35,791 nt of DNA from Rhodococcus triatomae BKS 15-14 (GTDB lineage Bacteria; Actinomycetota; Actinomycetes; Mycobacteriales; Mycobacteriaceae): the NCBI GenBank assembly GCA_000341795.1, contig AODO01000056.1:1-35791 (forward strand). The letters are read 5' to 3'. Shown here piece by piece: positions 1 through 26,083 of the stretch. Numbering within the stretch: position 1 is the first letter of the stretch; each line of letters opens with the position of its first letter. The notes beneath the pieces were generated by a model. That model was given only the letters and a program-made list of their open reading frames with translations. It searched no databases and was not told the origin of the DNA. Position numbers and translations under genes: made by a program.

Positions 1-18674
<18,674 letters not shown>

Positions 18675-18824
18675 ACTGACCCCTTCGTACGACACGCTCC
18701 GACGCAGAGCTTGGGGCGCGCGTTGACGAAGCGGAACTGTTCCAGATTACCGGCCGGGCTCGCGGACTCGGACGGCAGTCTGAAGGACGTTTCGCGCCGA
18801 CAATACAGCGACCATCCTTAGGTT

Positions 18825-18842
18825 GTTCACAATTCGATCTCA
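18825..18842 (+). promoter_or_regulatory. Weak RegX3/PhoP-like half-site pair upstream of the NRPS
   Basis: GTTCACA at 18825-18831 matches the actinobacterial PHO-box half-site GTTCACC at six of seven positions. Eleven bases further on, GATCTCA (18836-18842) matches four of seven. The 11-bp phase is that of PhoP/RegX3 direct repeats, but only one unit is convincing. It lies about 150 bp upstream of the NRPS start in the 258-bp gap after regX3. No clear promoter hexamers stand out in this gap. Confidence 0.3.
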
Positions 18843-18890
18843 ATGTGGATGGTCTACGAAAAATGCCTCTTGCCAGGGTTTTTTACAGTT

Positions 18891-18908
18891 CGTTCCGGCC
18901 CCGGAACG
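18891..18908 (-). terminator. Perfect stem-loop after regX3
   Basis: CGTTCCGG at 18891-18898 and CCGGAACG at 18901-18908 form a perfect 8-bp inverted repeat with a 2-nt centre, about 25 nt past the regX3 stop. On the transcribed (minus) strand no U-tract follows; an A-run does. It may be a U-less actinobacterial terminator separating regX3 from the NRPS, or a protein-binding palindrome. If it does not terminate, regX3 transcripts could read into the NRPS. Confidence 0.4.
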
Positions 18909-18932
18909 GGGCGGAATAAGGTATAACCCTCG

Positions 18933-19619
18933 CTAGTTCTCCAGTTTGTAACCAAGCCCCCGGACGGTCACCAGGTGTTCAGGTTTGGCCGGGTTCAGCT
19001 CGATCTTCGACCGCAGCCGCTTGACGTGAACGTCCAGCGTCTTGGTGTCCCCGACGTAGTCGGCTCCCCAGACCCGGTCGATCAGCTGCCCGCGGGTCAG
19101 TACGCGGCCGGAGTTGCGCAGCAGATACTCGAGGAGGTCGAACTCCTTCAGCGGAAGGGTGACGGGCTCGCCGTTCACGTGCACCGTGTGGCGGTCCACG
19201 TCCATCCGCACCGGGCCGGCCTCGAGGACGCCGTCCGTGGCCTGATCGGCCTCCGCGTCGCCGCCCCGCCGCAGCACCGCACGGATCCGGGCGATCAGCT
19301 CGCGCGCCGAGTAGGGCTTCGTGACGTAGTCGTCGGCGCCGAGCTCCAGGCCGACGACCTTGTCGATCTCGCTGTCGCGAGCGGTCACCATGATGACGGG
19401 AACCCCGGACCGCGCCCGCAGCTGCTTGCAGACGTCGGTGCCGCTCATCCCCGGCAGCATGAGGTCGAGGAGCACGATGTCCGCGCCGCTGCGATCGAAC
19501 TCGGCGAGTGCGGACGGCCCGTCGCCGACGACTGTCGCTTCGAATCCCTCCTTGCGCAGCAGAAACGCGAGCGGGTCGGCGAGGGATTCCTCGTCCTCCA
19601 CGATCAGCACATTCGTCAC
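18933..19619 (-). CDS. regX3: Response regulator RegX3 (OmpR/PhoB family)
   Basis: 228-residue DNA-binding response regulator, partner of SenX3, controlling phosphate-starvation genes in mycobacteria. The receiver domain (about 1-118) has acidic residues E8/D9, phospho-acceptor D52 in LLDLMLPG and the conserved lysine in TKPY. The C-terminal winged helix (about 130-228) includes [13 protein letters not shown] and the terminal VRGLGYKLE signature. The length agrees with the roughly 227-residue M. tuberculosis protein. GTG start at 19619; its GTGA overlaps the senX3 stop, so the two are translationally coupled. The next gene downstream on the same strand is the giant NRPS. Confidence 0.96.
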   Translation of the reverse strand: MTNVLIVEDEESLADPLAFLLRKEGFEATVVGDGPSALAEFDRSGADIVLLDLMLPGMSGTDVCKQLRARSGVPVIMVTARDSEIDKVVGLELGADDYVTKPYSARELIARIRAVLRRGGDAEADQATDGVLEAGPVRMDVDRHTVHVNGEPVTLPLKEFDLLEYLLRNSGRVLTRGQLIDRVWGADYVGDTKTLDVHVKRLRSKIELNPAKPEHLVTVRGLGYKLEN

Positions 19620-20935
19620 CGGTTGGCCTCCGAGTTCGTGGCGACCTGGGTCGGTCGCTCTGGTTGTGTGGTCTTGCGGGTGGGTCCGGACGTGGCCGGT
19701 GCGTCACCGGCCGAGGGTGAGTCGGCCGAGTCGTCGGCGTCCTCCAGGTGGGCGGGGATGGCGAGGGTGAACGTGGAGCCGGTCCCGAGCTTGCTCCACA
19801 GGGTGATCGAGCCGTTGTGGTTCGCGGCCACGTGCTTGGCGATGGCCAGACCGAGTCCGGTGCCGCCGGTCGACCGGGACCGGGCCTTGTCGACGCGGAA
19901 GAAGCGTTCGAAGACCCTCTCCTGATTCTCCTTGGCGATACCGATGCCGCGGTCGGTGACGGCGATCGCGACGTCGTCGCCGCGCAACGCCCGGCTCACC
20001 GACACCGGGGACCCGGTCGGCGAGTACGCGATCGCGTTCTCGACGAGGTTCGACAGCGCGGTCACGAGCAGCGTGCGGTCCCCCATCACCTCGAGGCCAC
20101 TCGGTTTGTCGGTGGTCACCACGATGCCCGCGTTCTCCGCGGTGAGAGTGCTGCGCCGGATCGCCTCGTCGATCACCTCGTCGACGGCGATCGGCTCGAG
20201 GTCGGGCAGCTTCTCGGCACCCTGCAGCCGGGACAGGGCGATCAGTTCGCCGACCATGTTGCCGAGCCTCCTCGACTCGGTCAGCACGCGCTCGCCGAAG
20301 TGCCGGACGGATTCCGGATCGTCCGCGGATTCGAGCAACGCCTCCGCCAGCAGACTCATCGCACCGACCGGGGTCTTGAGCTCGTGACTCACGTTGGCGA
20401 CGAAGTCGCGCCGGGTGGCCTCCATCCTGGCCACCTCGGAGTCGTCGTCGGCGAACAGGACGACGAAGCGCCGGTCCTCCTGGCTGAGCAACTGGGCGTA
20501 TCCGCGGACGGCGATACGTCCGCGCCCGCGGACAGGGGTCTTCGCGCTCAGATCCACCTCGACCGGCCGGCCGGTGTCGAGGACTTCGTTGGCGGCCGCC
20601 CAGGCCCTGGCCTCGATGGCCCGGTCCACCACCAGCCCCAACTCCTCGGCGCGGGGGTTGAACAGGACGACGTCGTGGAACCGGTCGACGACGGCGATGC
20701 CGCTGTGGCTGGCGAGGACGATCAGGTCGAGCACCTGGGACATCGTCAGGCCCGCCTGCTCGGCCTCGATCCGGGTGTGGCGGGCCTTGAGCCGCGGCAC
20801 CAGCACCCCTCCGACGATGTAGCCGAGCACCGCCGCGAGAACCACGAGCCCCGCGGCGACAAGAACAACGATCACGAGGGAATCGTACGACTGGGGAATC
20901 AACGATCCGAGCCGGGACCGGGCGTTTCGTCGCAC
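19616..20935 (-). CDS. senX3: Sensor histidine kinase SenX3
   Basis: Membrane sensor kinase that phosphorylates RegX3. With the GTG start at 20935 it has 439 residues: one clear hydrophobic segment (about 20-43), a PAS-like region (about 60-160), the phospho-acceptor H184 in VSHELKTP, and an HATPase_c domain with N-box ([11 protein letters not shown]), G1 box ([11 protein letters not shown]) and G2 box (GGTGLGLAI). The start is uncertain: a later GTG at 20875 would give a protein nearer the usual length of about 410, but neither has a good Shine-Dalgarno sequence. It follows gpmA by 100 bp and overlaps regX3 by 4 nt. The PHO-box-like repeat just upstream suggests autoregulation. Confidence 0.95.
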   Translation of the reverse strand: MRRNARSRLGSLIPQSYDSLVIVVLVAAGLVVLAAVLGYIVGGVLVPRLKARHTRIEAEQAGLTMSQVLDLIVLASHSGIAVVDRFHDVVLFNPRAEELGLVVDRAIEARAWAAANEVLDTGRPVEVDLSAKTPVRGRGRIAVRGYAQLLSQEDRRFVVLFADDDSEVARMEATRRDFVANVSHELKTPVGAMSLLAEALLESADDPESVRHFGERVLTESRRLGNMVGELIALSRLQGAEKLPDLEPIAVDEVIDEAIRRSTLTAENAGIVVTTDKPSGLEVMGDRTLLVTALSNLVENAIAYSPTGSPVSVSRALRGDDVAIAVTDRGIGIAKENQERVFERFFRVDKARSRSTGGTGLGLAIAKHVAANHNGSITLWSKLGTGSTFTLAIPAHLEDADDSADSPSAGDAPATSGPTRKTTQPERPTQVATNSEANR

Positions 20936-20956
20936 GTCACAGCGCGTCGTCCCGCC

Positions 20957-20989
20957 GTTTCACGGCCGTTCACCCGACGTTCGACCCGG
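20957..20989 (+). promoter_or_regulatory. PHO-box-like triple direct repeat upstream of senX3
   Basis: Three adjacent 11-bp units start at 20957, 20968 and 20979. Their first seven bases are GTTTCAC, GTTCACC and GTTCGAC. The central unit is a perfect match to the known PhoP/RegX3 half-site GTTCACC, and the flanking ones match four and five of seven. The 11-bp phase is exactly that of actinobacterial PHO boxes. The site lies 22 bp upstream of the senX3 start, between gpmA and senX3, so it should serve RegX3 autoregulation. It could also be a roadblock for read-through from gpmA. Confidence 0.65.
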
Positions 20990-21035
20990 GTCGCCCGAAC
21001 ACTCCCCCGACCCGGATCGAACATCACGGCGATCG

Positions 21036-21782
21036 CTACTTCGCGCCCTGGTTGGCGACCGCGGCGGCGCCTGCGGCAGCGGCCTCGGGATCGAGGTAGG
21101 TGCCGCCCGGGTTCAGCGGCACGAGGTTCTCGTCCAGGTCGTAGCGGAGCGGGATGCCGGTGGGGATGTTCAGGCCGGCGATGTCCTCGTCCGAGATGCC
21201 GTCGAGGTGCTTGACCAGCGCGCGCAGCGAGTTGCCGTGCGCGGCGACCAGCACGTTCCTGCCCGCGAGCAGTTCCTTCGAGATGGTGTCCTCCCAGTAC
21301 GGGATCAGTCGCTCGACCACGTCGAGCAGGCACTCCGTCAGCGGCGCGTTCTCGAGCGCGGCGTAGCGCGGGTCGCCGTCCTGGCTGTATTCGCTGCCCG
21401 CCTCGATCGGCGGCGGCGGGGTGTCGTAGCTCCGGCGCCACAGCATGAACTGCTCCTCGCCGAACTCCGCCTTGGTCTGAGCCTTGTTCTTGCCCTGCAA
21501 CGCTCCGTAGTGGCGCTCGTTGAGTCGCCAGTCGCGGACCACGGGAATCCAGTGCCGGTCGGCGGCGTCGAGGGCGATGTTGGCGGTGTTGATCGCCCTG
21601 CGCAGCAGGGAGGTGTACAGCACATCGGGCAGCAGGTCGTGCTCCTTGAGGAGCTGGCCTGCGCGCTTGCCCTCGGCGACGCCCTTGTCCGTGAGCTGGA
21701 CATCCACCCAGCCGGTGAACAGGTTCAACGCGTTCCATTCGCTCTCACCGTGGCGGAGCAGCACAAGGGTTCCGATACTCAT
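21036..21782 (-). CDS. gpmA: 2,3-bisphosphoglycerate-dependent phosphoglycerate mutase
   Basis: Interconverts 3- and 2-phosphoglycerate in glycolysis and gluconeogenesis (cytosol). The 248-residue protein has the N-terminal catalytic motif LRHGESEWN (phospho-histidine H11), the family motif ERHYGALQG and the second active-site histidine in AHGNSLRAL. Its length is typical of dPGMs. ATG start at 21782 with AGGA about 7 nt upstream. It is followed by senX3-regX3 on the same strand, as in mycobacteria (gpm1-senX3-regX3). It is divergent from the FAD oxidoreductase at 21966. Confidence 0.97.
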   Translation of the reverse strand: MSIGTLVLLRHGESEWNALNLFTGWVDVQLTDKGVAEGKRAGQLLKEHDLLPDVLYTSLLRRAINTANIALDAADRHWIPVVRDWRLNERHYGALQGKNKAQTKAEFGEEQFMLWRRSYDTPPPPIEAGSEYSQDGDPRYAALENAPLTECLLDVVERLIPYWEDTISKELLAGRNVLVAAHGNSLRALVKHLDGISDEDIAGLNIPTGIPLRYDLDENLVPLNPGGTYLDPEAAAAGAAAVANQGAK

Positions 21783-21898
21783 GCGCCCATCCTGGCACGG
21801 CTCGCGGAGGTGCCCGCAGGGCGGAGTGCATCGACCCGGCCGCAATACCCACCGAAACCGCCCGCATCCGCATCCGGTCGGCTATACCTCAGTGAGAC

Positions 21899-21928
21899 TG
21901 ACAACACATATTGTCATTCATGTGTTGT
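21899..21928. promoter_or_regulatory. Nested inverted repeats in gpmA/oxidoreductase divergent region
   Basis: Two perfect inverted repeats overlap. TGACAA (21899-21904) and TTGTCA (21911-21916) are spaced by 6 nt. ACAACACAT (21901-21909) and ATGTGTTGT (21920-21928) are spaced by 10 nt. They lie 38-67 bp upstream of the oxidoreductase start, in an unusually AT-rich patch. This is the form of an operator, or two overlapping operators, for a dimeric repressor or activator; the regulator is unknown. The alternative pairings are mutually exclusive in RNA. Confidence 0.55.
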
Positions 21929-21965
21929 ACGGCACAGTCGCAAACATCGACGATCGGGGGGTCTC

Positions 21966-23765
21966 ATGGGCGACATCGCCACTCCACTGACAACAGCTGT
22001 TTCCCGCCGTGCGGTACTCACGGGCCTGGGCGGCCTCGGTGCCGCCGGGGTCCTGGCGGCCACGAGCGCACACACCGTCCGCGCCACGCCTGCCGTTCCG
22101 CCGAACGGCAGGACGGTCGCCGTCTTCGGCGGCGGTATGGCCGGCCTCACCGTCGCCCACGAGCTCGCCGAGCGCGGCTTCCAGGTCACCGTCTACGAGC
22201 CCACCGCACTCGGCGGCAAGGCCCGCAGCATCACCGCCGCCGGCACCGGCACCGGCGGCCGTCTCGACCTGCCCGGCGAGCACGGATTCCGCTTCTTTCC
22301 GGGCTTCTACCAGAACATTCCGGACACCATGCATCGCATCCCGGTCGCAGGAAACCCGAACGGGGTGTTCGACAACCTCGTCTCCACGGGAGGTTTCCGG
22401 ATGACCCTGCCGGGTAGCGAGGACCTGTCGGTGCCGACCCCGTTCTCCCCCACCACCCGCTGGGAGCTGTACAGCTTCGAGGCCATCCGCAACACGCTCA
22501 CCGCGAGCTTCGGACTCGGCCTTGCGATCCCGCCGAACGAACTGGCGATCTTCGTGGAGAAGATGGTCGTCTTCCTCACCTCCAGTCTCGAACGCCGCAA
22601 CACCGAGTGGGAGAACATCACCTGGTCGGACACCCTCGAGGCGGAGGGAAAGAGCAAGGCGTACCGCGAGTTCGTCATCTCCGCCCTCACCCGGCAGCTC
22701 GTCGCGGCCCGGCCGGACCAGGCATCGACCCGCACCATCGGCCAGGTCGGCCAGGCCTTCCTGCTCACCGGCGCGGGCGTGGTCCCCGGCTACGGTCACC
22801 TGGACCGGATTCTCAACGGACCGACCAACGACGCGTGGATCACCCCGTGGGCAGACCTGCTGCGCGGCATGGGTGTCCGCTTCGAGATGGGCAAGAAGCT
22901 CACCGAGCTGGAGGTCGGCGGAGGTCGGATCACCGGCGCGCAGGTCGTCGACGGTTCCGGCGCCCGCTCCGCGGTCGAGGCCGACTGGTACGTCTCCGCG
23001 ATGCCGGTCGAGCGGGTCGTTGAGATACTCACCCCTCAACTCGTCGCCGCGGAGCCGCGGCTCGAACTGCTGCGCAACCTCGTCGTCGACTGGATGGTCG
23101 GCATCCAGTACTTCATGCGGACGAAGAACGAACTGGCCGACGGCCACGTCGCATTCCTCGGCTCACCGTGGGCGCTCACCTCCATCAACCAGGCGCAGTT
23201 CTGGCCCGGCGACTTCGGTGCCAGGTACGGTGACGGTTCGGTGAAGGACGTGCTGTCCGTGGACATCTCGGACTGGGACACGCCCGGCATCCTGTACGGG
23301 AAGACCGCCAAGCAGTGCAGCCGGGAGGAGATCGCCGCCGAGACCTGGGCGCAGATGAAGGCGTCCGTCAACGACGGCAGCCGCCCGATGCTTCGGGACG
23401 AGGACGTCGCGCAGTGGTTCCTCGATCCCGGCGTCCAGTGGAGTCCGGCACTGGGCACGAACACCAACGAGACGCCGCTGCTCGTGAACACCGTGGGCTC
23501 GCTGGCGAACCGGCCGGAGGCGCGGACCTCGATCCCGAACTTCTTCCTCTCGGGCGACTACGTCCGCACCGACATCGACCTCGCCACCATGGAATCGGCG
23601 AACGAGTCCGGCCGCGCGGCGGTCAACGCGTTGCTGGAGGAAGCGGGCTCGACCGCGCCCCGGGTCCGGGAGTACAAGCTGGTCGAGCCGGCCGAGCTGG
23701 CACCGCTGCGCCAGATCGACGCGGACCGCTACCGGGCCGGCCTGCCACACGTGCTGTCGAGCTGA
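21966..23765 (+). CDS. Tat-exported FAD-dependent oxidoreductase (phytoene-desaturase/amine-oxidase-like)
   Basis: 599-residue flavoprotein of the NAD(P)-binding Rossmann, amine-oxidase/carotenoid-desaturase superfamily; the substrate is unknown. Residues 13-35 form a twin-arginine signal (SRRAVLTGLGG followed by a hydrophobic stretch), so the folded FAD protein is probably exported. The FAD-binding motif is VAVFGGGMAGL (about 52-62), followed by a Glu-containing strand end (VYEP). The segment EHGFRFFPGFY and the C-terminal FLSGDYVRTDIDLATME resemble desaturase-type flavoproteins. ATG at 21966 has GGGGGG 5 nt upstream; the frame is open further upstream, but the Tat signal and this ribosome site fix the start. 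dinB follows after 36 bp and may be co-transcribed. A carotenoid or hydroxysqualene role is possible, but no crt or hpn genes are nearby. Confidence 0.88.
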   Translation: MGDIATPLTTAVSRRAVLTGLGGLGAAGVLAATSAHTVRATPAVPPNGRTVAVFGGGMAGLTVAHELAERGFQVTVYEPTALGGKARSITAAGTGTGGRLDLPGEHGFRFFPGFYQNIPDTMHRIPVAGNPNGVFDNLVSTGGFRMTLPGSEDLSVPTPFSPTTRWELYSFEAIRNTLTASFGLGLAIPPNELAIFVEKMVVFLTSSLERRNTEWENITWSDTLEAEGKSKAYREFVISALTRQLVAARPDQASTRTIGQVGQAFLLTGAGVVPGYGHLDRILNGPTNDAWITPWADLLRGMGVRFEMGKKLTELEVGGGRITGAQVVDGSGARSAVEADWYVSAMPVERVVEILTPQLVAAEPRLELLRNLVVDWMVGIQYFMRTKNELADGHVAFLGSPWALTSINQAQFWPGDFGARYGDGSVKDVLSVDISDWDTPGILYGKTAKQCSREEIAAETWAQMKASVNDGSRPMLRDEDVAQWFLDPGVQWSPALGTNTNETPLLVNTVGSLANRPEARTSIPNFFLSGDYVRTDIDLATMESANESGRAAVNALLEEAGSTAPRVREYKLVEPAELAPLRQIDADRYRAGLPHVLSS

Positions 23766-23801
23766 CCCGGCACGTGCGCCGGTGCGTGCACACTGAAGGA
23801 C

Positions 23802-24887
23802 ATGGGCGCACCGGCTCCGCATCGATGGATCCTGCACGTCGACCTCGACCAGTTCATCGCGGCCGTCGAAATGCTGCGCCGACCCGAACTGAGCGGACGC
23901 CCCGTCGTCGTGGGAGGTCGCGGCGATCCGACCGAGCGCGGAGTGGTGTCGACGGCCTCCTACCGAGCTCGAGAGTTCGGGGTCGGTTCGGGGATGCCGC
24001 TGAAGGTGGCGGCGCGCAAGCTGCGGGACGTCCCCGGCGCGGTGTTCCTGCCGGTCGACGCCGAGGCGTACACCGCCGCATCGGATGTCGTGATGGCGAC
24101 ACTGCGCCGGCTCGGTCCGGCCGGGGCGAACGAAACGACGGGGGATGTGCTCGTCCAGGTCCTCGGATGGGACGAGGCGTTCCTCCAGGTGGACACCGCG
24201 GACCCGGAGTCGTTCGCCCGCGGCGTGCAGGCGGCGGTTCTGAACGCATCGGAGTTGCACTGCTCGGTGGGGATCGGGGACAACACGGTGCGCGCCAAGA
24301 TCGCCACCGACTTCGGCAAGCCGCGTGGAACGTTCCGCTTGACCGCCGCGAACTGGTTCGAGGTGATGGGCGCCCGGGACACGTCCGCGCTGTGGGGAAT
24401 CGGGGCGAAGACCGCGAAGAAGCTTGCCGCACTGGGCATCCACACCGTCGAGGAGCTGGCGACAACCGATGACGCGGTCCTCGCGGCCGCCTTCGGGCCC
24501 ACCACCGGACCGTGGCTGCGCAGGCTCGGTCTCGGCTGGGGTCGTACCGAGGTGGACCCCGAGCCGTACGTGCCGCGGGGGCACGGCCGTGAGACCACCT
24601 TCCAGCAGGACCTCACCGATCGAGCCGATGTCGAGGCCGAGATCCGCACCCTCGCCGCCAGGGTCACCGACGACGTCCGGGTGGAGGGGCGTCCCGCGGT
24701 CCGGGTGACGCTCAAGGTCCGCTACGCACCGTTCGACACACACACCACGACTCGGGCACTCACCGAGCCGACCTTCGACGGCGCCGCGATCGCCGACGCG
24801 GCCGCCGCCCTCGTCGAACGGTTCGACCACACCCGGGCGGTCCGACTTCTCGGTGTCCGCCTGGACATGGCCGCACCGGAATCGTGA
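23802..24887 (+). CDS. dinB: DNA polymerase IV, DinB2-type Y-family polymerase
   Basis: 361-residue translesion DNA polymerase resembling mycobacterial DinP/DinB2 (Rv3056). The palm has HVDLDQFIAAVE with metal ligand D14 and the second acidic pair D124/E125 in GWDEAF. The thumb helix-hairpin-helix includes WGIGAKTAKKLAALGI. The little finger follows, and the protein ends at LLGVRLDMA without an obvious C-terminal beta-clamp motif, as in DinB2. The steric-gate position (second residue after DQ) is isoleucine, I19, where most DinBs have an aromatic residue. ATG at 23802; AAGGA lies only about 1-2 nt upstream, an unusually tight ribosome site. It may be co-transcribed with the upstream oxidoreductase. 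Confidence 0.93.
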   Translation: MGAPAPHRWILHVDLDQFIAAVEMLRRPELSGRPVVVGGRGDPTERGVVSTASYRAREFGVGSGMPLKVAARKLRDVPGAVFLPVDAEAYTAASDVVMATLRRLGPAGANETTGDVLVQVLGWDEAFLQVDTADPESFARGVQAAVLNASELHCSVGIGDNTVRAKIATDFGKPRGTFRLTAANWFEVMGARDTSALWGIGAKTAKKLAALGIHTVEELATTDDAVLAAAFGPTTGPWLRRLGLGWGRTEVDPEPYVPRGHGRETTFQQDLTDRADVEAEIRTLAARVTDDVRVEGRPAVRVTLKVRYAPFDTHTTTRALTEPTFDGAAIADAAAALVERFDHTRAVRLLGVRLDMAAPES

Positions 24888-24941
24888 GCGGCGGCGGACC
24901 GTCCGGCGGTTTCGCTGCCATGCCACAGCATCCTCCGGGGC

Positions 24942-24957
24942 CTAGTCTGACGCTGTG
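24942..24957 (+). promoter_or_regulatory. Promoter -10 element for leaderless CPBP gene
   Basis: TAGTCT at 24942-24947 fits the actinobacterial -10 pattern TAnnnT. The predicted transcription start seven to eight bases later coincides with the GTG start codon at 24955. No Shine-Dalgarno sequence precedes that GTG. This arrangement is typical of leaderless mRNAs, which are common in this order. No clear -35 hexamer is seen. Confidence 0.5.
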
Positions 24958-25776
24958 AACACGCCGAAGCATGTGCCCCCGACGCCGGCTGCCGCCGGTC
25001 GCAGCCTCTCGTACCTGGGCTTCGCGGGGGTGGTCGTCGCCTACCTCGCCATCATCAAGGTCAGCGGCATACTGCTCGGCGGCTGGGCAGACGAGGACGA
25101 CATCCTCACCACCCGGGGCGTGGTCTTCACCATGCTGATCCCGCTCGGGCTCGCTCTCGTCTTCACGTACGGCGTCGTCGCCGCGCTCGGTTGGTGGCGA
25201 CCGGTGATGACGGACGACCGCCCGGTGAACCGGTGGGTGTGGCTGGTGCCCGCCATCCTCTTCGTCGCGATCCTCCTGGGAATCAACTACAGCGCACTGT
25301 CCGAGAAGGGCTGGCTGTTCATCGTCTGTCTCCTCGTCGCGACGCAGTTCGTCGGCTGGGGAGAGGAGGGCATGTTCCGCGGCATCGGTGTCACGGTTCT
25401 GCGCCGGCACGGACTCCGCGAAGGGCAGGTCGCCCTGTGGTCCAGTTTCGTCTTCGGCGTGGTGCACCTGTCGAACGCCTTCACCGGCGGCGGCGCAGGC
25501 GCGATCGCGCAGGCTGCCGTCGTCAGCCTCGCCGGGTACTTCTTCTACCTGACGCGCCGCGTCTCGGGTAGCAACGCCGTCAACTCGGTCACGCACGGAC
25601 TGTTCGACTTCTCGTTGATCAGTGGCAGCGCCATCCTGTTGGACCAGCAGGGATACGCAGGTACCTTCGCGCCGCTGCTCGCCTACCCGATCCTCGCGAT
25701 CGTCCTGCTCGTCAGGCGTCGGAGCATCGAGCCTGCCCGACACGACGGCACCGACCCGGTCACGGCCGCCCCCTAG
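24955..25776 (+). CDS. CPBP-family intramembrane metalloprotease
   Basis: 273-residue polytopic membrane protein of the CPBP (Abi, type II CAAX-prenyl endopeptidase-like) family, probably a glutamate/histidine metal-dependent intramembrane protease. All three family motifs are present: EExxxR (E137 E138 ... R142 in GEEGMFRG), FxxxH (F167 ... H171 in FGVVH) and a last HxxxD (H214 ... D218 in HGLFDF). Hydrophobic segments occur at about 18-42, 55-79, 95-111, 120-135, 180-199 and 235-254. The substrate cannot be told; bacterial members work in protein maturation, bacteriocin self-immunity or membrane protein quality control. GTG start at 24955 without a Shine-Dalgarno sequence, fitting leaderless translation. 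Confidence 0.92.
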   Translation: MNTPKHVPPTPAAAGRSLSYLGFAGVVVAYLAIIKVSGILLGGWADEDDILTTRGVVFTMLIPLGLALVFTYGVVAALGWWRPVMTDDRPVNRWVWLVPAILFVAILLGINYSALSEKGWLFIVCLLVATQFVGWGEEGMFRGIGVTVLRRHGLREGQVALWSSFVFGVVHLSNAFTGGGAGAIAQAAVVSLAGYFFYLTRRVSGSNAVNSVTHGLFDFSLISGSAILLDQQGYAGTFAPLLAYPILAIVLLVRRRSIEPARHDGTDPVTAAP

Positions 25777-25871
25777 TACTCGACTCGGAGAACCCACTCC
25801 GTCGACCATCGCGTCCACGTGCCGATCCGAGTCCGTCGCCGCGCGGGGCGGTGGGGATTACGGGCGGGTTG

Positions 25872-25887
25872 CGGACCACCTGGTCCG
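25872..25887. promoter_or_regulatory. Palindrome upstream of kinase operon
   Basis: CGGACCACCTGGTCCG is a perfect 7-bp inverted repeat around CC, about 120 bp before the small ORF that leads the kinase operon, in the 229-bp gap after the CPBP gene. It is not followed by a U-tract, so an operator is more likely than a terminator. The bound factor is unknown. Confidence 0.4.
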
Positions 25888-26005
25888 ACGTCCTGACCTC
25901 GGCCAATGGGCCGCGCCGCGCGGTTCGCTGTGGTCGAATGTCCCCTACCGGGAAGCCGGTGAGGCGCGCACGCGGGATGCGACGTCGACGAGAGGAGACC
26001 GATCG

Positions 26006-26083
26006 ATGATTGCCGGAGCGAATGATGCGCGGCGGATCACCGCATTGGCAGACCATGTGAGCGGGTTGCGCAGCGGACGATGA
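26006..26083 (+). CDS. Putative 25-residue leader ORF coupled to histidine kinase
   Basis: ATG at 26006 follows a strong AGGAGA ribosome site with 7-nt spacing. The frame encodes 25 residues (starts MIAGANDARR, ends RSGR), and its TGA at 26081-26083 overlaps the kinase ATG at 26080. The kinase itself has no good Shine-Dalgarno sequence, so this ORF may exist to couple translation into it. There is no homology I recognise, no hydrophobic segment, and no run of one amino acid that would suggest attenuation. It may be a translated coupling peptide rather than a functional protein. Confidence 0.45.
   Translation: MIAGANDARRITALADHVSGLRSGR

Noticed and set aside
21207-21965. N-terminal extension of the exported oxidoreductase
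   Set aside because: The frame is open but antisense to gpmA. The Tat signal and ribosome site at 21966 mark the true start.
23163-24926. 587-codon minus-strand frame
   Set aside because: It spans two genes with convincing plus-strand motifs (oxidoreductase and DinB) and has no recognisable domain.
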